Shown: positions 34,513 to 42,923, counted from the first letter of the stretch. The stretch: 64,000 nucleotides of DNA from Sphingomonas faeni (GCF_003053745.1 NZ_QAYE01000008.1:1-64000); one strand, 5' to 3'. Notes: a model not told the origin generated them from the letters alone. Made by a program: numbers and translations.

Positions 34513-34776
34513 CTAGTCGTCCGCGCCGGCTGTTCCGATCGCGGAGGCATACATCTGTGCCGCACGCTGCTCCCGCGGATCCTTGAACGCCCGCATCGGG
34601 TCGGGCGCATCGCCGGTCGCGCGCAATACGGCCCAAAGCGCGAACTTCCGGCCAGCATTCCGCTCGGTGCCGAACGCGATCGACACGCGCTCGCGACCTG
34701 CCTCCAGAGCCTCCGGGCTGAGCGTATCGATGTCGGTCGTGCCGAAGAAGTGGTGCGAGATCGCGTCTAGGTCCAT
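34513..34776 (-). CDS. Hypothetical protein, 87 residues
   Basis: Soluble, no signal peptide or membrane segment. The likely start is the ATG giving MDLDAISHHFFGTTDIDTLS; a longer frame runs almost to the tRNA gene and has an arginine-rich, non-protein-like N-terminus. The core (ERVSIAFGTERNAGRKFALW) is followed by a helical tail. No family recognised. It lies between tRNA-Ser and a convergent small gene; promoter space is about 120 bp. Confidence 0.6.
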   Translation of the reverse strand: MDLDAISHHFFGTTDIDTLSPEALEAGRERVSIAFGTERNAGRKFALWAVLRATGDAPDPMRAFKDPREQRAAQMYASAIGTAGADD

Positions 34777-34895
34777 CCGCGCGCCATGCCGATGTCGGCA
34801 CGCAAACGCAAACTGCCCACCGCCGCGGCGCCGCTCCGAACCATATGGTTGCGATCCGACGAACCACCGCTTAAGTGCGCGTCGAGCCAGCATCC

Positions 34896-34985
34896 GGACG
34901 GGTGGCCGAGTGGTTTAAGGCAGCGGTCTTGAAAACCGCCGTAGGGGTAACTCTACCGTGGGTTCGAATCCCACCCCGTCCGCCA
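34896..34985 (+). tRNA. tRNA-Ser (anticodon UGA)
   Basis: A 90-nt tRNA with a long variable arm, as expected for serine. The acceptor stem GGACGGG pairs with CCCGTCC, followed by G and an encoded CCA. The anticodon stem GCGGT/ACCGC encloses CTTGAAA with anticodon TGA at 34930-34932. The T arm contains GGTTCGAATCC. No integration remnant lies on its 3' side. Confidence 0.97.
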
Positions 34986-35013
34986 GTCCATACAACCCGA
35001 ACGCACTCGGAGA

Positions 35014-35445
35014 TCAGTTCGCCTTCCCCGGCGGAATGATCGGCATGGGGAGCGGCGCGACCGGAACACCTTCCTCGACAAGTGCCTTCGCCTCCGCGAG
35101 GCTCGCCTGACCGTGGATGGTCGCGTGTTTCTCGTCCCCGAGATGCATCGCGCGTGCGCGGTCGGCGAACGCGGTGCCGACCCATTCCGATGATTCCAGC
35201 GCCTTGGCCTGCCGCGTGGCTAGCATCTTCATCGCCGCCTTGACCGCTTCCGGGGTCGGCGCCGCCGGCTTGCTATTGCCCTTGGCCGGGATCGCAGGCG
35301 CCATCACCGCCTTGGTGATCGTGCCATCGTCGCAAACCGGACAGCGGACATGGCCCGTCGAGCGTTGCTCTTCATAGGCGCCGCTCGATCCGAACCACGC
35401 CTCGAACACATGGCCACCACCGCACTTCAGGTCGAAGACGATCAA
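35014..35445 (-). CDS. DUF1178 family protein
   Basis: A 143-residue protein of the DUF1178 family, common in alphaproteobacteria and of unknown function. It begins IVFDLKCGGGHVFEAWFGSS; the zinc-ribbon-like CPVC with the earlier Cys suggests metal binding. The middle is Ala/Pro-rich, followed by a conserved helical segment (AMKMLATRQAKALESSEWVG). The start is a TTG that overlaps the nitrilase stop as TTGA, matching where homologues begin. Last gene of the comF-grxC-nitrilase-DUF1178 operon. Confidence 0.92.
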   Translation of the reverse strand: MIVFDLKCGGGHVFEAWFGSSGAYEEQRSTGHVRCPVCDDGTITKAVMAPAIPAKGNSKPAAPTPEAVKAAMKMLATRQAKALESSEWVGTAFADRARAMHLGDEKHATIHGQASLAEAKALVEEGVPVAPLPMPIIPPGKAN

Positions 35446-36269
35446 CCGATGGTCGATACAGGAGGTATCGTCCGGCGGTGCGCGAGGACCGGAATACGCG
35501 ATCGCACCTCCTCAATCCGAGCGAGGTCGATCTCCGCGAACGCCAGCCCTGCGGTGTCGCCCATGTCGAGCAGCACATCGCCCCAGGGATTGATCACCAG
35601 AGAATGGCCGTAGGTTTCGCGCCCGTCCTCGTGGATACCGGTCTGCGCTGCCGCAACGACGAAGGCGCCCGCTTCGATCGCCCGCGCGCGTAGCAGGATT
35701 TCCCAATGCGCTGCGCCGGTCGGTCGCGTGAACGCAGCGGGAACCGACAGGATCGTCGCGCCAGCATCGCTCAACGCGCGGTAAAGGTCGGCGAACCGGA
35801 GGTCGTAGCAGATCGACGTTCCAAGCTTGCCAGCGGGCGTGTCGATGACGGTAGCGGTCTCGCCGGCGACATAGGCGGAAGATTCTCGCCAGCTTTCGCC
35901 GGACGGAAGATCGACGTCGAAGAGGTGGAGCTTGTCATAGCGTGCGCGAATTGCGCCGCTCGGGTCGATCACGAACCCACGATTGGCGAACTTGCCGTCC
36001 GGGCGTCGTACTGCCAGCGATCCAAGATGGACCCAGATGCCCGCCGCCATCGCTGCGTTGGGAACCGCCGCCAGCACTGGGTCTTCATCCTCGGCGACGA
36101 TCGAGCCGGCCGCGCGGGACCGATCGCGGTCGATCAGACCCGACATTTCGGGGGTGAACAGCATCGCCGCGCCGGCCTCTGCGGCCTCCCTGATCGCTTC
36201 GACCAGCGTCGCGGCGTTGACGGCGGGATCGATCCCGCTCGTCATCTGGAGGACGCCGATCTTCGCCAT
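35442..36269 (-). CDS. Carbon-nitrogen hydrolase (nitrilase/Nit2-like omega-amidase family)
   Basis: A 275-residue enzyme with the Glu-Lys-Cys triad in LFTPEMSGL, RYDKLHLFDVDLP and LGTSICYDLRFADLY. The sequence is of the Nit1/Nit2 branch, whose members hydrolyse omega-amides or deaminated glutathione. The glutaredoxin gene directly upstream would fit a glutathione-repair role (inference). The ATG overlaps the grxC stop (TGATG). Longer upstream readings run through the grxC gene and are not real. Confidence 0.92.
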   Translation of the reverse strand: MAKIGVLQMTSGIDPAVNAATLVEAIREAAEAGAAMLFTPEMSGLIDRDRSRAAGSIVAEDEDPVLAAVPNAAMAAGIWVHLGSLAVRRPDGKFANRGFVIDPSGAIRARYDKLHLFDVDLPSGESWRESSAYVAGETATVIDTPAGKLGTSICYDLRFADLYRALSDAGATILSVPAAFTRPTGAAHWEILLRARAIEAGAFVVAAAQTGIHEDGRETYGHSLVINPWGDVLLDMGDTAGLAFAEIDLARIEEVRSRIPVLAHRRTIPPVSTIG

Positions 36270-36523
36270 CAGGCGAGCAGTGCGTCGAGGCCGCCCTTCG
36301 CGTCGAGTGCGGCCAGATCGTCCGATCCGCCGATATGCTTTCCATCGATGAAGACCTGCGGCATGGTCATGCGACCGCCCGACCGCTCGACCATCTCGGC
36401 CTTTTTCGGGCCCCCCATCGTAACGTCGAACTGTTCGGGCTCGACCCCCTTCGATGCGAGGAGCTTCAGCGCGCGCGTGCAATACGGACAGAACGCCTTG
36501 GTGTAGATTTCGACTTTAGCCAT
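36269..36523 (-). CDS. grxC: Glutaredoxin 3
   Basis: An 84-residue glutathione-dependent disulfide reductase. The active site is FCPYC in the first 15 residues, the cis-Pro lies in TMPQVFIDG, and the glutathione-binding GGSDDL follows, all intact. Start at the ATG giving MAKVEIYTKAFCPYC; upstream readings lack a Shine-Dalgarno. The gene lies 32 bp after comF and overlaps the nitrilase start by one base. Confidence 0.95.
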   Translation of the reverse strand: MAKVEIYTKAFCPYCTRALKLLASKGVEPEQFDVTMGGPKKAEMVERSGGRMTMPQVFIDGKHIGGSDDLAALDAKGGLDALLA

Positions 36524-36555
36524 GAGGCGGGAAATGTGGTCTCGGTTTGCCGTTG

Positions 36556-37290
36556 TCAATCGTCAGACGCCGGCAAGACCCGCGCCCAGCACAGGATCAC
36601 GACCGATCGCGCGCCCGCCTTAAGCAGCGCGCGGGTACACGCGTCGGCGGTCGCGCCACTGGTGTAGATGTCGTCCACCAGCGCGATCGCCCTGCCCCGC
36701 ACGCGGCCCGGCGCCGTAACCGCGAACGCGCCCGACACCGCCTTTGCCCGCTGTCGTCCGCCGAGCCCGCGCAACAGGATCGTTCGCCTGGGCCGCGTCA
36801 GAACGGTGCGATCGTGCCCTACCCCGGACAGCTTCGCGATGGCGTCGGCGATCAGCGCCGCCTGGTTGAAGCCGCGCGACCATAATCGCCAGCGGTGCAG
36901 CGGCACCGGCACCAGCAAGTCGACCTCGTCCGGCAGCAGGCGCCGCATCTGTCGGGCCATGGTCTCCGCAAAGGCGATACGACCGCCATATTTCAGGCGC
37001 AGCGCCAGCGTCCGTGCGATCGGACCGTAAGCGACGGCAGCACGGACTCCGGCATGACGCGGCGGACCGGCGAGGCATGCCGCACACCGTGCGTCGTCAC
37101 CGCGGTCGAACGCGAAGGGTATGTTGCAGCCAACGCACCAAGGCGGCCCCAGGAACCGCAATCCGGTCCAGCAGATCGCACAGAACCGGTGATCCTCGGC
37201 AACCGGCGTACCGCAACCGGCGCATCGCGGCGGCAAGGCGATCCCGGCGATGAAGCGGAACGGGGCGAGTATTGTCATCCAGCCCCCCAT
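36556..37290 (-). CDS. ComF family phosphoribosyltransferase-like protein
   Basis: About 244 residues. The N-terminus carries a double zinc-finger-like set of cysteines (CAGC, CAIC, CVGC and CAAC), then a type I phosphoribosyltransferase domain with the PRPP loop AIALVDDIYTSGATADAC. In Gram-positive competence ComF aids DNA uptake; in Gram-negatives the homologue (GntX) has a poorly defined role. The chosen ATG has AAGGG about 9 nt upstream; a GTG at 37323 would also fit. Divergent from the methyltransferase gene with about 50 bp between starts; first gene of its operon. Confidence 0.9.
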   Translation of the reverse strand: MGGWMTILAPFRFIAGIALPPRCAGCGTPVAEDHRFCAICWTGLRFLGPPWCVGCNIPFAFDRGDDARCAACLAGPPRHAGVRAAVAYGPIARTLALRLKYGGRIAFAETMARQMRRLLPDEVDLLVPVPLHRWRLWSRGFNQAALIADAIAKLSGVGHDRTVLTRPRRTILLRGLGGRQRAKAVSGAFAVTAPGRVRGRAIALVDDIYTSGATADACTRALLKAGARSVVILCWARVLPASDD

Positions 37291-37338
37291 GAGTGCCAGC
37301 CCTTGTCGGACGCGGGCGACCACGGCACAAGCGGAGAC

Positions 37339-38208
37339 GTGTCCGATATCGTTTCAGCAAACTCCGCCCCCGAGATCTTCGACCGCGCCGCGCGCCGTGT
37401 CCGCCGGGACCGCGCCGCGCCGGGCTATGCCGAGCATGATTTCCTGCGCGCGACGATGCTCGACGGGATCGCCGAGCGGCTGGATGCGGTGACGCGCGAC
37501 TTTACCGACATCCTCGATCTCGGTTGTTTCGACGGCGCCTTCACCCCACCGCCGGGTGCGCGAGTGGCGCGCTGCGATGCGGGGTTCGCGTTTGCCGCCA
37601 AGCCAGGCGGCGTGCAGGCAGACGAGGATCGTCTCCCCTTCGCCGATGCCTCGTTCGATCTTGTGGTGAGCGCTGGCGTACTCGATCAGGTCAACGACCT
37701 GCCGGGCGCGCTGTCCTTGATCCGCCGCGTGCTCCGCCCCGACGGCCTGTTTCTCGGCGCGTTCGTCGGTGCGGGGAGTTTGCCGGCACTGCGCAGCGCA
37801 CTGAGGTCCGCGGAAAGCGAGCGGCCCGCCGCGCGTCTCCATCCGCAGATCGACGTACGATCCGCCGGCGACCTGCTGATGCGTGCAGGGTTCGCCTTGC
37901 CCGTCGCCGATGTCGAAACGCTCGACGTCGGATACCGCGATCTCGGGAGGCTGTTCGGTGATCTGCGCGGGATGGCGGCAAGCAACATACTCGCGCAGCG
38001 GCAGCCGCTCGCGTCCGCCACCGTTGGACGGGCCGCCGCAGCCTTCGCTGGCGCGTCGGACGATCGTGGCCGAACCCACGAGACATTCCAGATCGTGTTC
38101 CTGACCGGCTGGTCGCCGGACCCTTCGCAGCCCAAGCCAGCGAAACGCGGCAGCGCGACTGCATCGCTCGGTGCAGCGCTAGGACGCCACGATCAAAGCG
38201 GCGCCTAG
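37339..38208 (+). CDS. NDUFAF5-like class I SAM-dependent methyltransferase
   Basis: A 289-residue protein that opens with EIFDRAARRVRRDRAAPGY, the hallmark of the NDUFAF5/C20orf7 family. SAM motif I is degenerate in spacing (DILDLGCFDGAFTPPPG); DLVVSAGVLDQVNDLPGAL and LRPDGLFLGAF follow. The mitochondrial homologue hydroxylates an arginine of a complex I subunit and helps its assembly, so a respiratory complex I role is possible. The start is a GTG with GGAG only 2 nt upstream, so it is uncertain. The stop overlaps that of the convergent receiver gene by 4 nt. Confidence 0.88.
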   Translation: MSDIVSANSAPEIFDRAARRVRRDRAAPGYAEHDFLRATMLDGIAERLDAVTRDFTDILDLGCFDGAFTPPPGARVARCDAGFAFAAKPGGVQADEDRLPFADASFDLVVSAGVLDQVNDLPGALSLIRRVLRPDGLFLGAFVGAGSLPALRSALRSAESERPAARLHPQIDVRSAGDLLMRAGFALPVADVETLDVGYRDLGRLFGDLRGMAASNILAQRQPLASATVGRAAAAFAGASDDRGRTHETFQIVFLTGWSPDPSQPKPAKRGSATASLGAALGRHDQSGA

Positions 38209-38597
38209 CCGATCACACCGTCGCCTTCGGCCCCGCGTGCCAGGATCACACCCATCGCGTCGAACAGCGAATCCATCGCGACCGGCTTGAAAATAACATC
38301 GTCTGCACCCGCCGTCAGACAGCGCTCCCGCAGATCGGGCGCGATATCCGCGGTAACGACGATGATCGGCACCTTGGCCTTGGCGTCCTGCCGGGCACGA
38401 ATATGTTCGATCGCGGTGATACCATCCATGCCCGGCATCCGCAGATCGACGAGGATCATCGCGAACTCCTGTTCATCAAGGATTTCGAGACCGCGTTCCG
38501 CACTTTCCGCCTCGACCATCGATACGCCAGCAACGTCGAGCATATCCTTGACGACACGACGGTTCATCCGGTCGTCCTCGATGAACAAAACGTTCAC
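38205..38597 (-). CDS. Single-domain response regulator (receiver only)
   Basis: A 130-residue CheY-like receiver with no output domain. The acidic pocket is FIEDDRMNRR, the phospho-acceptor Asp lies in MILVDLRMPGMDG, the conserved Thr in IIVVTAD and Lys in IFKPV. The GTG giving VNVLFIEDD has GGGGG upstream; a GTG four codons earlier is possible. It lies 64 bp downstream of the TPR histidine kinase, so it is a likely phosphotransfer partner of that kinase. Confidence 0.9.
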   Translation of the reverse strand: MNVLFIEDDRMNRRVVKDMLDVAGVSMVEAESAERGLEILDEQEFAMILVDLRMPGMDGITAIEHIRARQDAKAKVPIIVVTADIAPDLRERCLTAGADDVIFKPVAMDSLFDAMGVILARGAEGDGVIG

Positions 38598-38661
38598 CGT
38601 AACCCCCACTTAACATAGATCAAAGGAGGATATATCTTGGCCATATGCAGGCCTCTACGCC

Positions 38662-41145
38662 TCATGCAGCATGCGATACAAGGTCGGGATTCGCTCCGTT
38701 CGTCGATACCGATTCATCGAACATCATCGCAATCAGCGCACTCCCGCTCACCGGCTTCGCAACGACCCGCGTGATCCCCGTACGCAGCAATTCTTCACGC
38801 TCCTTCTCTGCAGCGACAGGCCATAGCAACGTCGTCTCGGTTCCCGAAATATACGCCGCTTCGGCAATCCGCGACAGTCCGCCCAGCGCGTCGTCGCTTG
38901 CGCGCACCGTCGCATCGTCGATCAGCACGCGCGCGACGTCCCGATCGGCAAGACGCATGACCGCTTCGTCGACCGAAGCTGCGAAGGCGATCGGGCCGCC
39001 GTAAGGCGCGAGCAAGGTCTTGAACATGCTGCGCGTGATCGGGTTGCGATCGACGATCAGCGTGCCCGGTCGCGTCTCCGTTTCGACGATCTCGACCGCC
39101 TCCGTGTCGGCACGGATCAGCGGCAGGACGAGCGTGAAGGTCGCCCCCTGCCCTACGATGCTGCTGACGGACACGTCACCGCCCATGGCACGCGCCAGAT
39201 TGCGACAGATCGACAGTCCCAAGCCAGTACCACCGAACTGTCGTGTCGTCCCGGCATCGGCTTGACGGAACGATTCGAAGATTTCCTCGATTTTGTCGGC
39301 GGGAATACCGATGCCGGAATCGGTGACGGTGACGCGCAGTCGGTCGTCGTCGCCGACCTGGATGCTCAGCGCGACATGGCCCGCTTTGGTGAACTTCAGC
39401 GCGTTCGACAGGAGATTGAAGACGATCTGTCGAACCCGTGCGGCGTCGCCCATGATCATCGCAGGGCAACCGCCGACATCGACGGTAAAGGAAAGGCCTT
39501 TCGCGCGCGCCTGCTCTTCCCACATCCGCGCCGCGTCCGTCACCGTTGCGCAGACGTCGAACGGAGCCGCCTCGATCGTCAGGTTGCCGGTTTCCATCTT
39601 GGCGACGTCCAGGATGTCGTTGACGAGCGCCCGCATCGTGATCCCGGCGCCATGCACCACGCCAAGCCGGTCGCGCATGTCCGCCGGAAGCGTCGGGTCC
39701 GCCAGCATCACCTGAGTCATGCCCAGAATACCGTTCAGCGGCGTCCGGATCTCGTGACTGGTCGTGGCCAGGAACTCGGTCTTGGCAGCCAGAGCCTTGC
39801 CCAATGCGCTGTTCGTCGTCGCAAGGTCGTCGTTGGCCGCGCGTACCTGATCCCGGCTGCGACGGATCGTAACCAGTCCGATCGCCAGCAGAACGATGAC
39901 GACCGCGACCGCAGCCCCCGTCGCGATGAAGATATTCCGCTGGGTCCGCGCCTGCGTGCGCTCGAACGCGATACTGCGCTGCAATTCGCTGGCCTTGAGT
40001 TGGCTGATCCTCAACTCCTGATTGGCGAAGTCGAACCGCGCCGCCATCAGCGCGGTCTTCGTGTCGGTGGCGAGCTTGGTGCCAGCGTCGTCAAGGCGCT
40101 TGAGGGCTTGCAGATGGACCAGCGCCGAAGTGGTGTCGCCCGTTGCCGTGAAGACATTGTACGCGGTCTGATGAAAATCGCGGTACGAAATGCCCGTGGT
40201 TTTCGGATCGATCCCGACCAGCGCGCTTTCGATCAATCGATTAGCGCGTGGCAGGTCACCATGTTGCAACGCCGCCTGCGCTGCCGTTGCCGTCAGGCGC
40301 CCTGCGAGACTTGGGTCACTGGGATCGGCCATCGCCCGCCCGTTCGCGATAGCCCGGTCCGCCAGCGTCAGGTTGCCAAGTTCGAGCTGTACGCGCGCGA
40401 TGTTCATATAAATCAGCTCGAGCAGGTTCCTGCTGTTAAGCTGCTTCGCGAGATCGAGCGCGTTCTTGAACTGCTCCGCGGCCTTCTTGTATTGTTTGTC
40501 CTCCGCGAACACCAAGGCACGGTTGTTGTAAACCGAGACGGCGATATTGACGTCCCCCCGATAGATATCGAGCGCCTGCTGATAATAGCGATCGGACGTC
40601 TCGGGGTCCTTGGCCTGCGTGTAGAGCAACGCGATAAAGACCAGCGCCCGCGACTGCCCCCGGGCATCGCCAAGCTTTCGGTAGATACCGAATGCCAGTT
40701 GATAGTCGATCAGTGCATTGCCGACATGGCCCTGATAGCTGTCGAGCCAACCCATCGATATGAGCAGGTCGGCATGAAGCTTCGACTTTGGCTGATACCG
40801 TTTCACCGCCGCAAGTGCCCCCCGGATAAGCACATCCGCCTTGTCGGGGGTATTGATCCGGAGATAAGCCTCGCCTTGCAGCCATTGCGCGGTGGCGATC
40901 GCGATGCCGCGAGCTTTCTCGTCGGCGATTTGTGCACCAAGGCGTTCGGCGACGATCGCTTTGGGCAACGCCTTGGCCGGATCGACCAGCATCGTCGCAT
41001 TGGCATCCGCGACCGTCGTCTCGTATCGGTCGGCAGCAACGTCCTCTGCCTGGACGATCGCCGGTTGCGCTGACACGGCTGGACCGATGAACGTCAGGGC
41101 TACGGCGGCGGCCGCTACGATCCAGCGCTGCGCCATTGCGATCAA
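38662..41145 (-). CDS. TPR-containing hybrid-type sensor histidine kinase
   Basis: An 827-residue membrane kinase. Signal peptide with cleavage near AVSAQ; a periplasmic array of tetratricopeptide-like helices (about 60-370); one transmembrane segment (~403-425, IFIATGAAVAVVIVLLAIGL); HisKA with His in TTSHEIRTPLNG (~463); HATPase with NALKFT, DSGIGIP and GTGLGLSI (~570-690). A C-terminal receiver-like domain is degenerate: it has VDRN instead of a paired acidic motif, but keeps an Asp in VLIDDATV and a Lys in VAKPV. Its TTG start overlaps the EAL gene stop as TTGA, with GGAAG 5 nt upstream; the ATG at 41136 is the alternative. Probable partner of the lone receiver downstream. Confidence 0.92.
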   Translation of the reverse strand: MIAMAQRWIVAAAAVALTFIGPAVSAQPAIVQAEDVAADRYETTVADANATMLVDPAKALPKAIVAERLGAQIADEKARGIAIATAQWLQGEAYLRINTPDKADVLIRGALAAVKRYQPKSKLHADLLISMGWLDSYQGHVGNALIDYQLAFGIYRKLGDARGQSRALVFIALLYTQAKDPETSDRYYQQALDIYRGDVNIAVSVYNNRALVFAEDKQYKKAAEQFKNALDLAKQLNSRNLLELIYMNIARVQLELGNLTLADRAIANGRAMADPSDPSLAGRLTATAAQAALQHGDLPRANRLIESALVGIDPKTTGISYRDFHQTAYNVFTATGDTTSALVHLQALKRLDDAGTKLATDTKTALMAARFDFANQELRISQLKASELQRSIAFERTQARTQRNIFIATGAAVAVVIVLLAIGLVTIRRSRDQVRAANDDLATTNSALGKALAAKTEFLATTSHEIRTPLNGILGMTQVMLADPTLPADMRDRLGVVHGAGITMRALVNDILDVAKMETGNLTIEAAPFDVCATVTDAARMWEEQARAKGLSFTVDVGGCPAMIMGDAARVRQIVFNLLSNALKFTKAGHVALSIQVGDDDRLRVTVTDSGIGIPADKIEEIFESFRQADAGTTRQFGGTGLGLSICRNLARAMGGDVSVSSIVGQGATFTLVLPLIRADTEAVEIVETETRPGTLIVDRNPITRSMFKTLLAPYGGPIAFAASVDEAVMRLADRDVARVLIDDATVRASDDALGGLSRIAEAAYISGTETTLLWPVAAEKEREELLRTGITRVVAKPVSGSALIAMMFDESVSTNGANPDLVSHAA

Positions 41146-42494
41146 GCGCGCTTCCAGACGGTCGCGAGCCGATTGAACGGCGCGCGCATATCGGCTGCCA
41201 AAGCCTGATACTTTCCATCATCGAGAAAGTGGATCAGCGCATCGAGGTTGATCGGTCGGCTAATGAGGAAGCCCTGGATCATGTCGCAGCCCATCACCGA
41301 CAACAGGGCCATCGCCGCCTGGGTCTCGACACCCTCTGCGACCACCTCCATCTCGAGCGCGTGCGCGAGGTCGATCGTCGAGCGGACGATCAGCGGGTCG
41401 CGATTCGAACTCGTGAGTTGCGTCACGAAAAGCTTGTCGATCTTCAGTTCGCGTGCCGGCAACTGCTTAAGATACGCTAGCGACGACAAGCCGGCGCCGT
41501 AATCGTCGATCGCGATGACGATCCCGATATCCGCGAATATCTTGAGGTTCGCGATCGCGCTTTCCGGGTCACGGATGACTGACGTCTCCGTGATCTCAAA
41601 CCCGAGTTGCGCTCCGCTCGCCTGCACCAACTCGCAGGCGCGACGAACGAAGCGCTTGTCGGCGAGCAATGCCCCCGCGATGTTGATGAAAATCCGGAGG
41701 TCGTGACCACTGGCAGCCAGCGCCTTCTGATCGGCAATCGAACGGCGGATCGTCCACAACGTAAGTGCGACGATATCCCGCGACTCCTCGGCCAGAGGAA
41801 TGAAGTCGTTGGGCAGCACGAGCCCGCGTGTCGGGTGGTTCCAGCGGACCAGCGCCTCGACGCTCGTGACCTCCTGGCGACGGAGATGAACCTTTGGTTG
41901 GTATTGGAGGAACAGTTCCTCCTTTTCGATCGCACGCGTCAGGTCCAGCGATAGCTCGGCACGATCCATTGCCGCCGGGTTGCCGGTCACGTCCCGCGCG
42001 ATCGTGATTCGTTCGGCCCGGGCTTCGCGCAACGCGTGCTCGGCCTCTTCTATGAGCAGGACCTCGTCGCGGTGCGCCGAGGCGGCGGCAGCGCCCAACT
42101 GGATATGGATCACATACGACTCACCGTCGATGTCGAACGGGTCCTCGAACGCAATTTCCAGCGCGGCGATTGCAACGTCCAAGGCTAGCCGTGCCTCGCT
42201 CTCGAAGACGATTTCCGCCGTGTCGCGTCCCGCGACCATGACCCTGGCGTCGGGCAGCGTATCGGCGATCCTCGCCGCGACATCGACTATCACGGTGTCC
42301 GCCCTCGATCGTCCGAGATGACGTCGCAACACCGCAAAATTCGCAACCTCGGCGATTACGAGAAACCGCCAAGACCCTTGTGAGGCCTGGAAAATCGCAT
42401 CCCGCGTGCGCTTTATCGACAGGTCGGCGTCCAACAGCCGAATGCCCCCCAAATGCGGGCTGCCTTCGACCTGACCGTGCGGAATGTGGCTCAT
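41142..42494 (-). CDS. EAL-domain cyclic-di-GMP phosphodiesterase with degenerate GGDEF
   Basis: A 450-residue protein. The N-terminal ~170 residues have the GGDEF fold, but the signature region reads VMVAGRDTAEIVFE, so no cyclase activity is expected. The EAL domain (~190-430) is complete: SVEALVRW, FINIAG, GFEITET, AIDDYGAG, KIDKLF, VAEGVE and MIQGFLISRP. It should hydrolyse c-di-GMP, the GGDEF part perhaps regulating it. No membrane segment. The ATG giving MSHIPHGQ is preferred; longer readings enter AT-rich noncoding sequence. First gene of the EAL-kinase-receiver operon. Confidence 0.93.
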   Translation of the reverse strand: MSHIPHGQVEGSPHLGGIRLLDADLSIKRTRDAIFQASQGSWRFLVIAEVANFAVLRRHLGRSRADTVIVDVAARIADTLPDARVMVAGRDTAEIVFESEARLALDVAIAALEIAFEDPFDIDGESYVIHIQLGAAAASAHRDEVLLIEEAEHALREARAERITIARDVTGNPAAMDRAELSLDLTRAIEKEELFLQYQPKVHLRRQEVTSVEALVRWNHPTRGLVLPNDFIPLAEESRDIVALTLWTIRRSIADQKALAASGHDLRIFINIAGALLADKRFVRRACELVQASGAQLGFEITETSVIRDPESAIANLKIFADIGIVIAIDDYGAGLSSLAYLKQLPARELKIDKLFVTQLTSSNRDPLIVRSTIDLAHALEMEVVAEGVETQAAMALLSVMGCDMIQGFLISRPINLDALIHFLDDGKYQALAADMRAPFNRLATVWKRA

Positions 42495-42614
42495 CCCAAT
42501 CCGAATAGCTCGGACGCATAAATATACCCTTAAGCACCTAGCACGCCCGGACGCCAAGAAGATGGTTAACAAATTACAAATGTTATTGTTTAACGCTTCA
42601 TTAACCGATATTCG

Positions 42615-42775
42615 GGACCGGCACCTTCTCGGTGCCAATTAGGGAGCAAAACATGCTGAAGCTCATTATCGCGCTCGTTTACGGCGAAGGCATTCGCCCC
42701 TGGTGAATGCCGGTCGGCTCGAACATTGCGGAGGCGTCGAATAAGGACGCGCCTCGGTGTTCGGGCCGACACTTT
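42615..42775 (+). ncRNA. Candidate small structured RNA carrying a micro-ORF
   Basis: Three elements follow each other on the plus strand. A 6-bp hairpin (GGCACC, 5-nt loop, GGTGCC) comes first. Next is AGGGAG with a 17-codon ORF. Last is a 13-bp stem (GTCGGCTCGAACA with TGTTCGGGCCGAC, one G-U pair) enclosing an inner GAGGCG/CGCCTC stem. The end is followed by CACTTT rather than a full U-tract. No plus-strand gene lies downstream, so this is not a leader of a longer mRNA. Transcription is unproven. Confidence 0.4.
42653..42706 (+). CDS. 17-residue micro-ORF with strong Shine-Dalgarno
   Basis: The ORF encodes MLKLIIALVYGEGIRPW, a short hydrophobic stretch with a charged-aromatic tail. AGGGAG lies 6 nt before the ATG, one of the best ribosome binding sites in the window. 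It sits between two RNA stems. I recognise no family; it could be a small membrane-active peptide, a leader peptide, or the coding part of a dual-function small RNA. Confidence 0.4.
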   Translation: MLKLIIALVYGEGIRPW

Positions 42776-42855
42776 AAAGTGGCTGCTGTCTGGACCGAGG
42801 CACTTCGACGCAACTGCCCGCCAGCTACGCGCTGATTTTGGTTTATAGTCTTCCC

Positions 42856-42923
42856 ATCGGCGAAGCGTGAACCTGCTTAGGCAAACCCCGCGCCGATCCT
42901 GGATGCCCCGACTGCTAGTCGGG
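42856..42923. other. Second structured segment: nested hairpins
   Basis: ATCGGCG pairs with CGCCGAT across 28 nt that contain AAGC/GCTT. Then CCCGACT pairs with AGTCGGG around a 3-nt loop. Neither strand shows a U-tract after the last hairpin. It may protect or end the leftward flavin monooxygenase transcript or belong to an unrecognised RNA. Confidence 0.4.

Noticed and set aside
34896..35013. Integration site at tRNA-Ser
   Set aside because: There is no duplicated tRNA 3' end nearby and no integrase; both flanks are ordinary chromosomal genes.
36895..37338. A 148-codon upstream extension of the NDUFAF5-like methyltransferase
   Set aside because: It lies antisense to comF and has no family features; the conserved protein begins at EIFDRAARR just after 37339.
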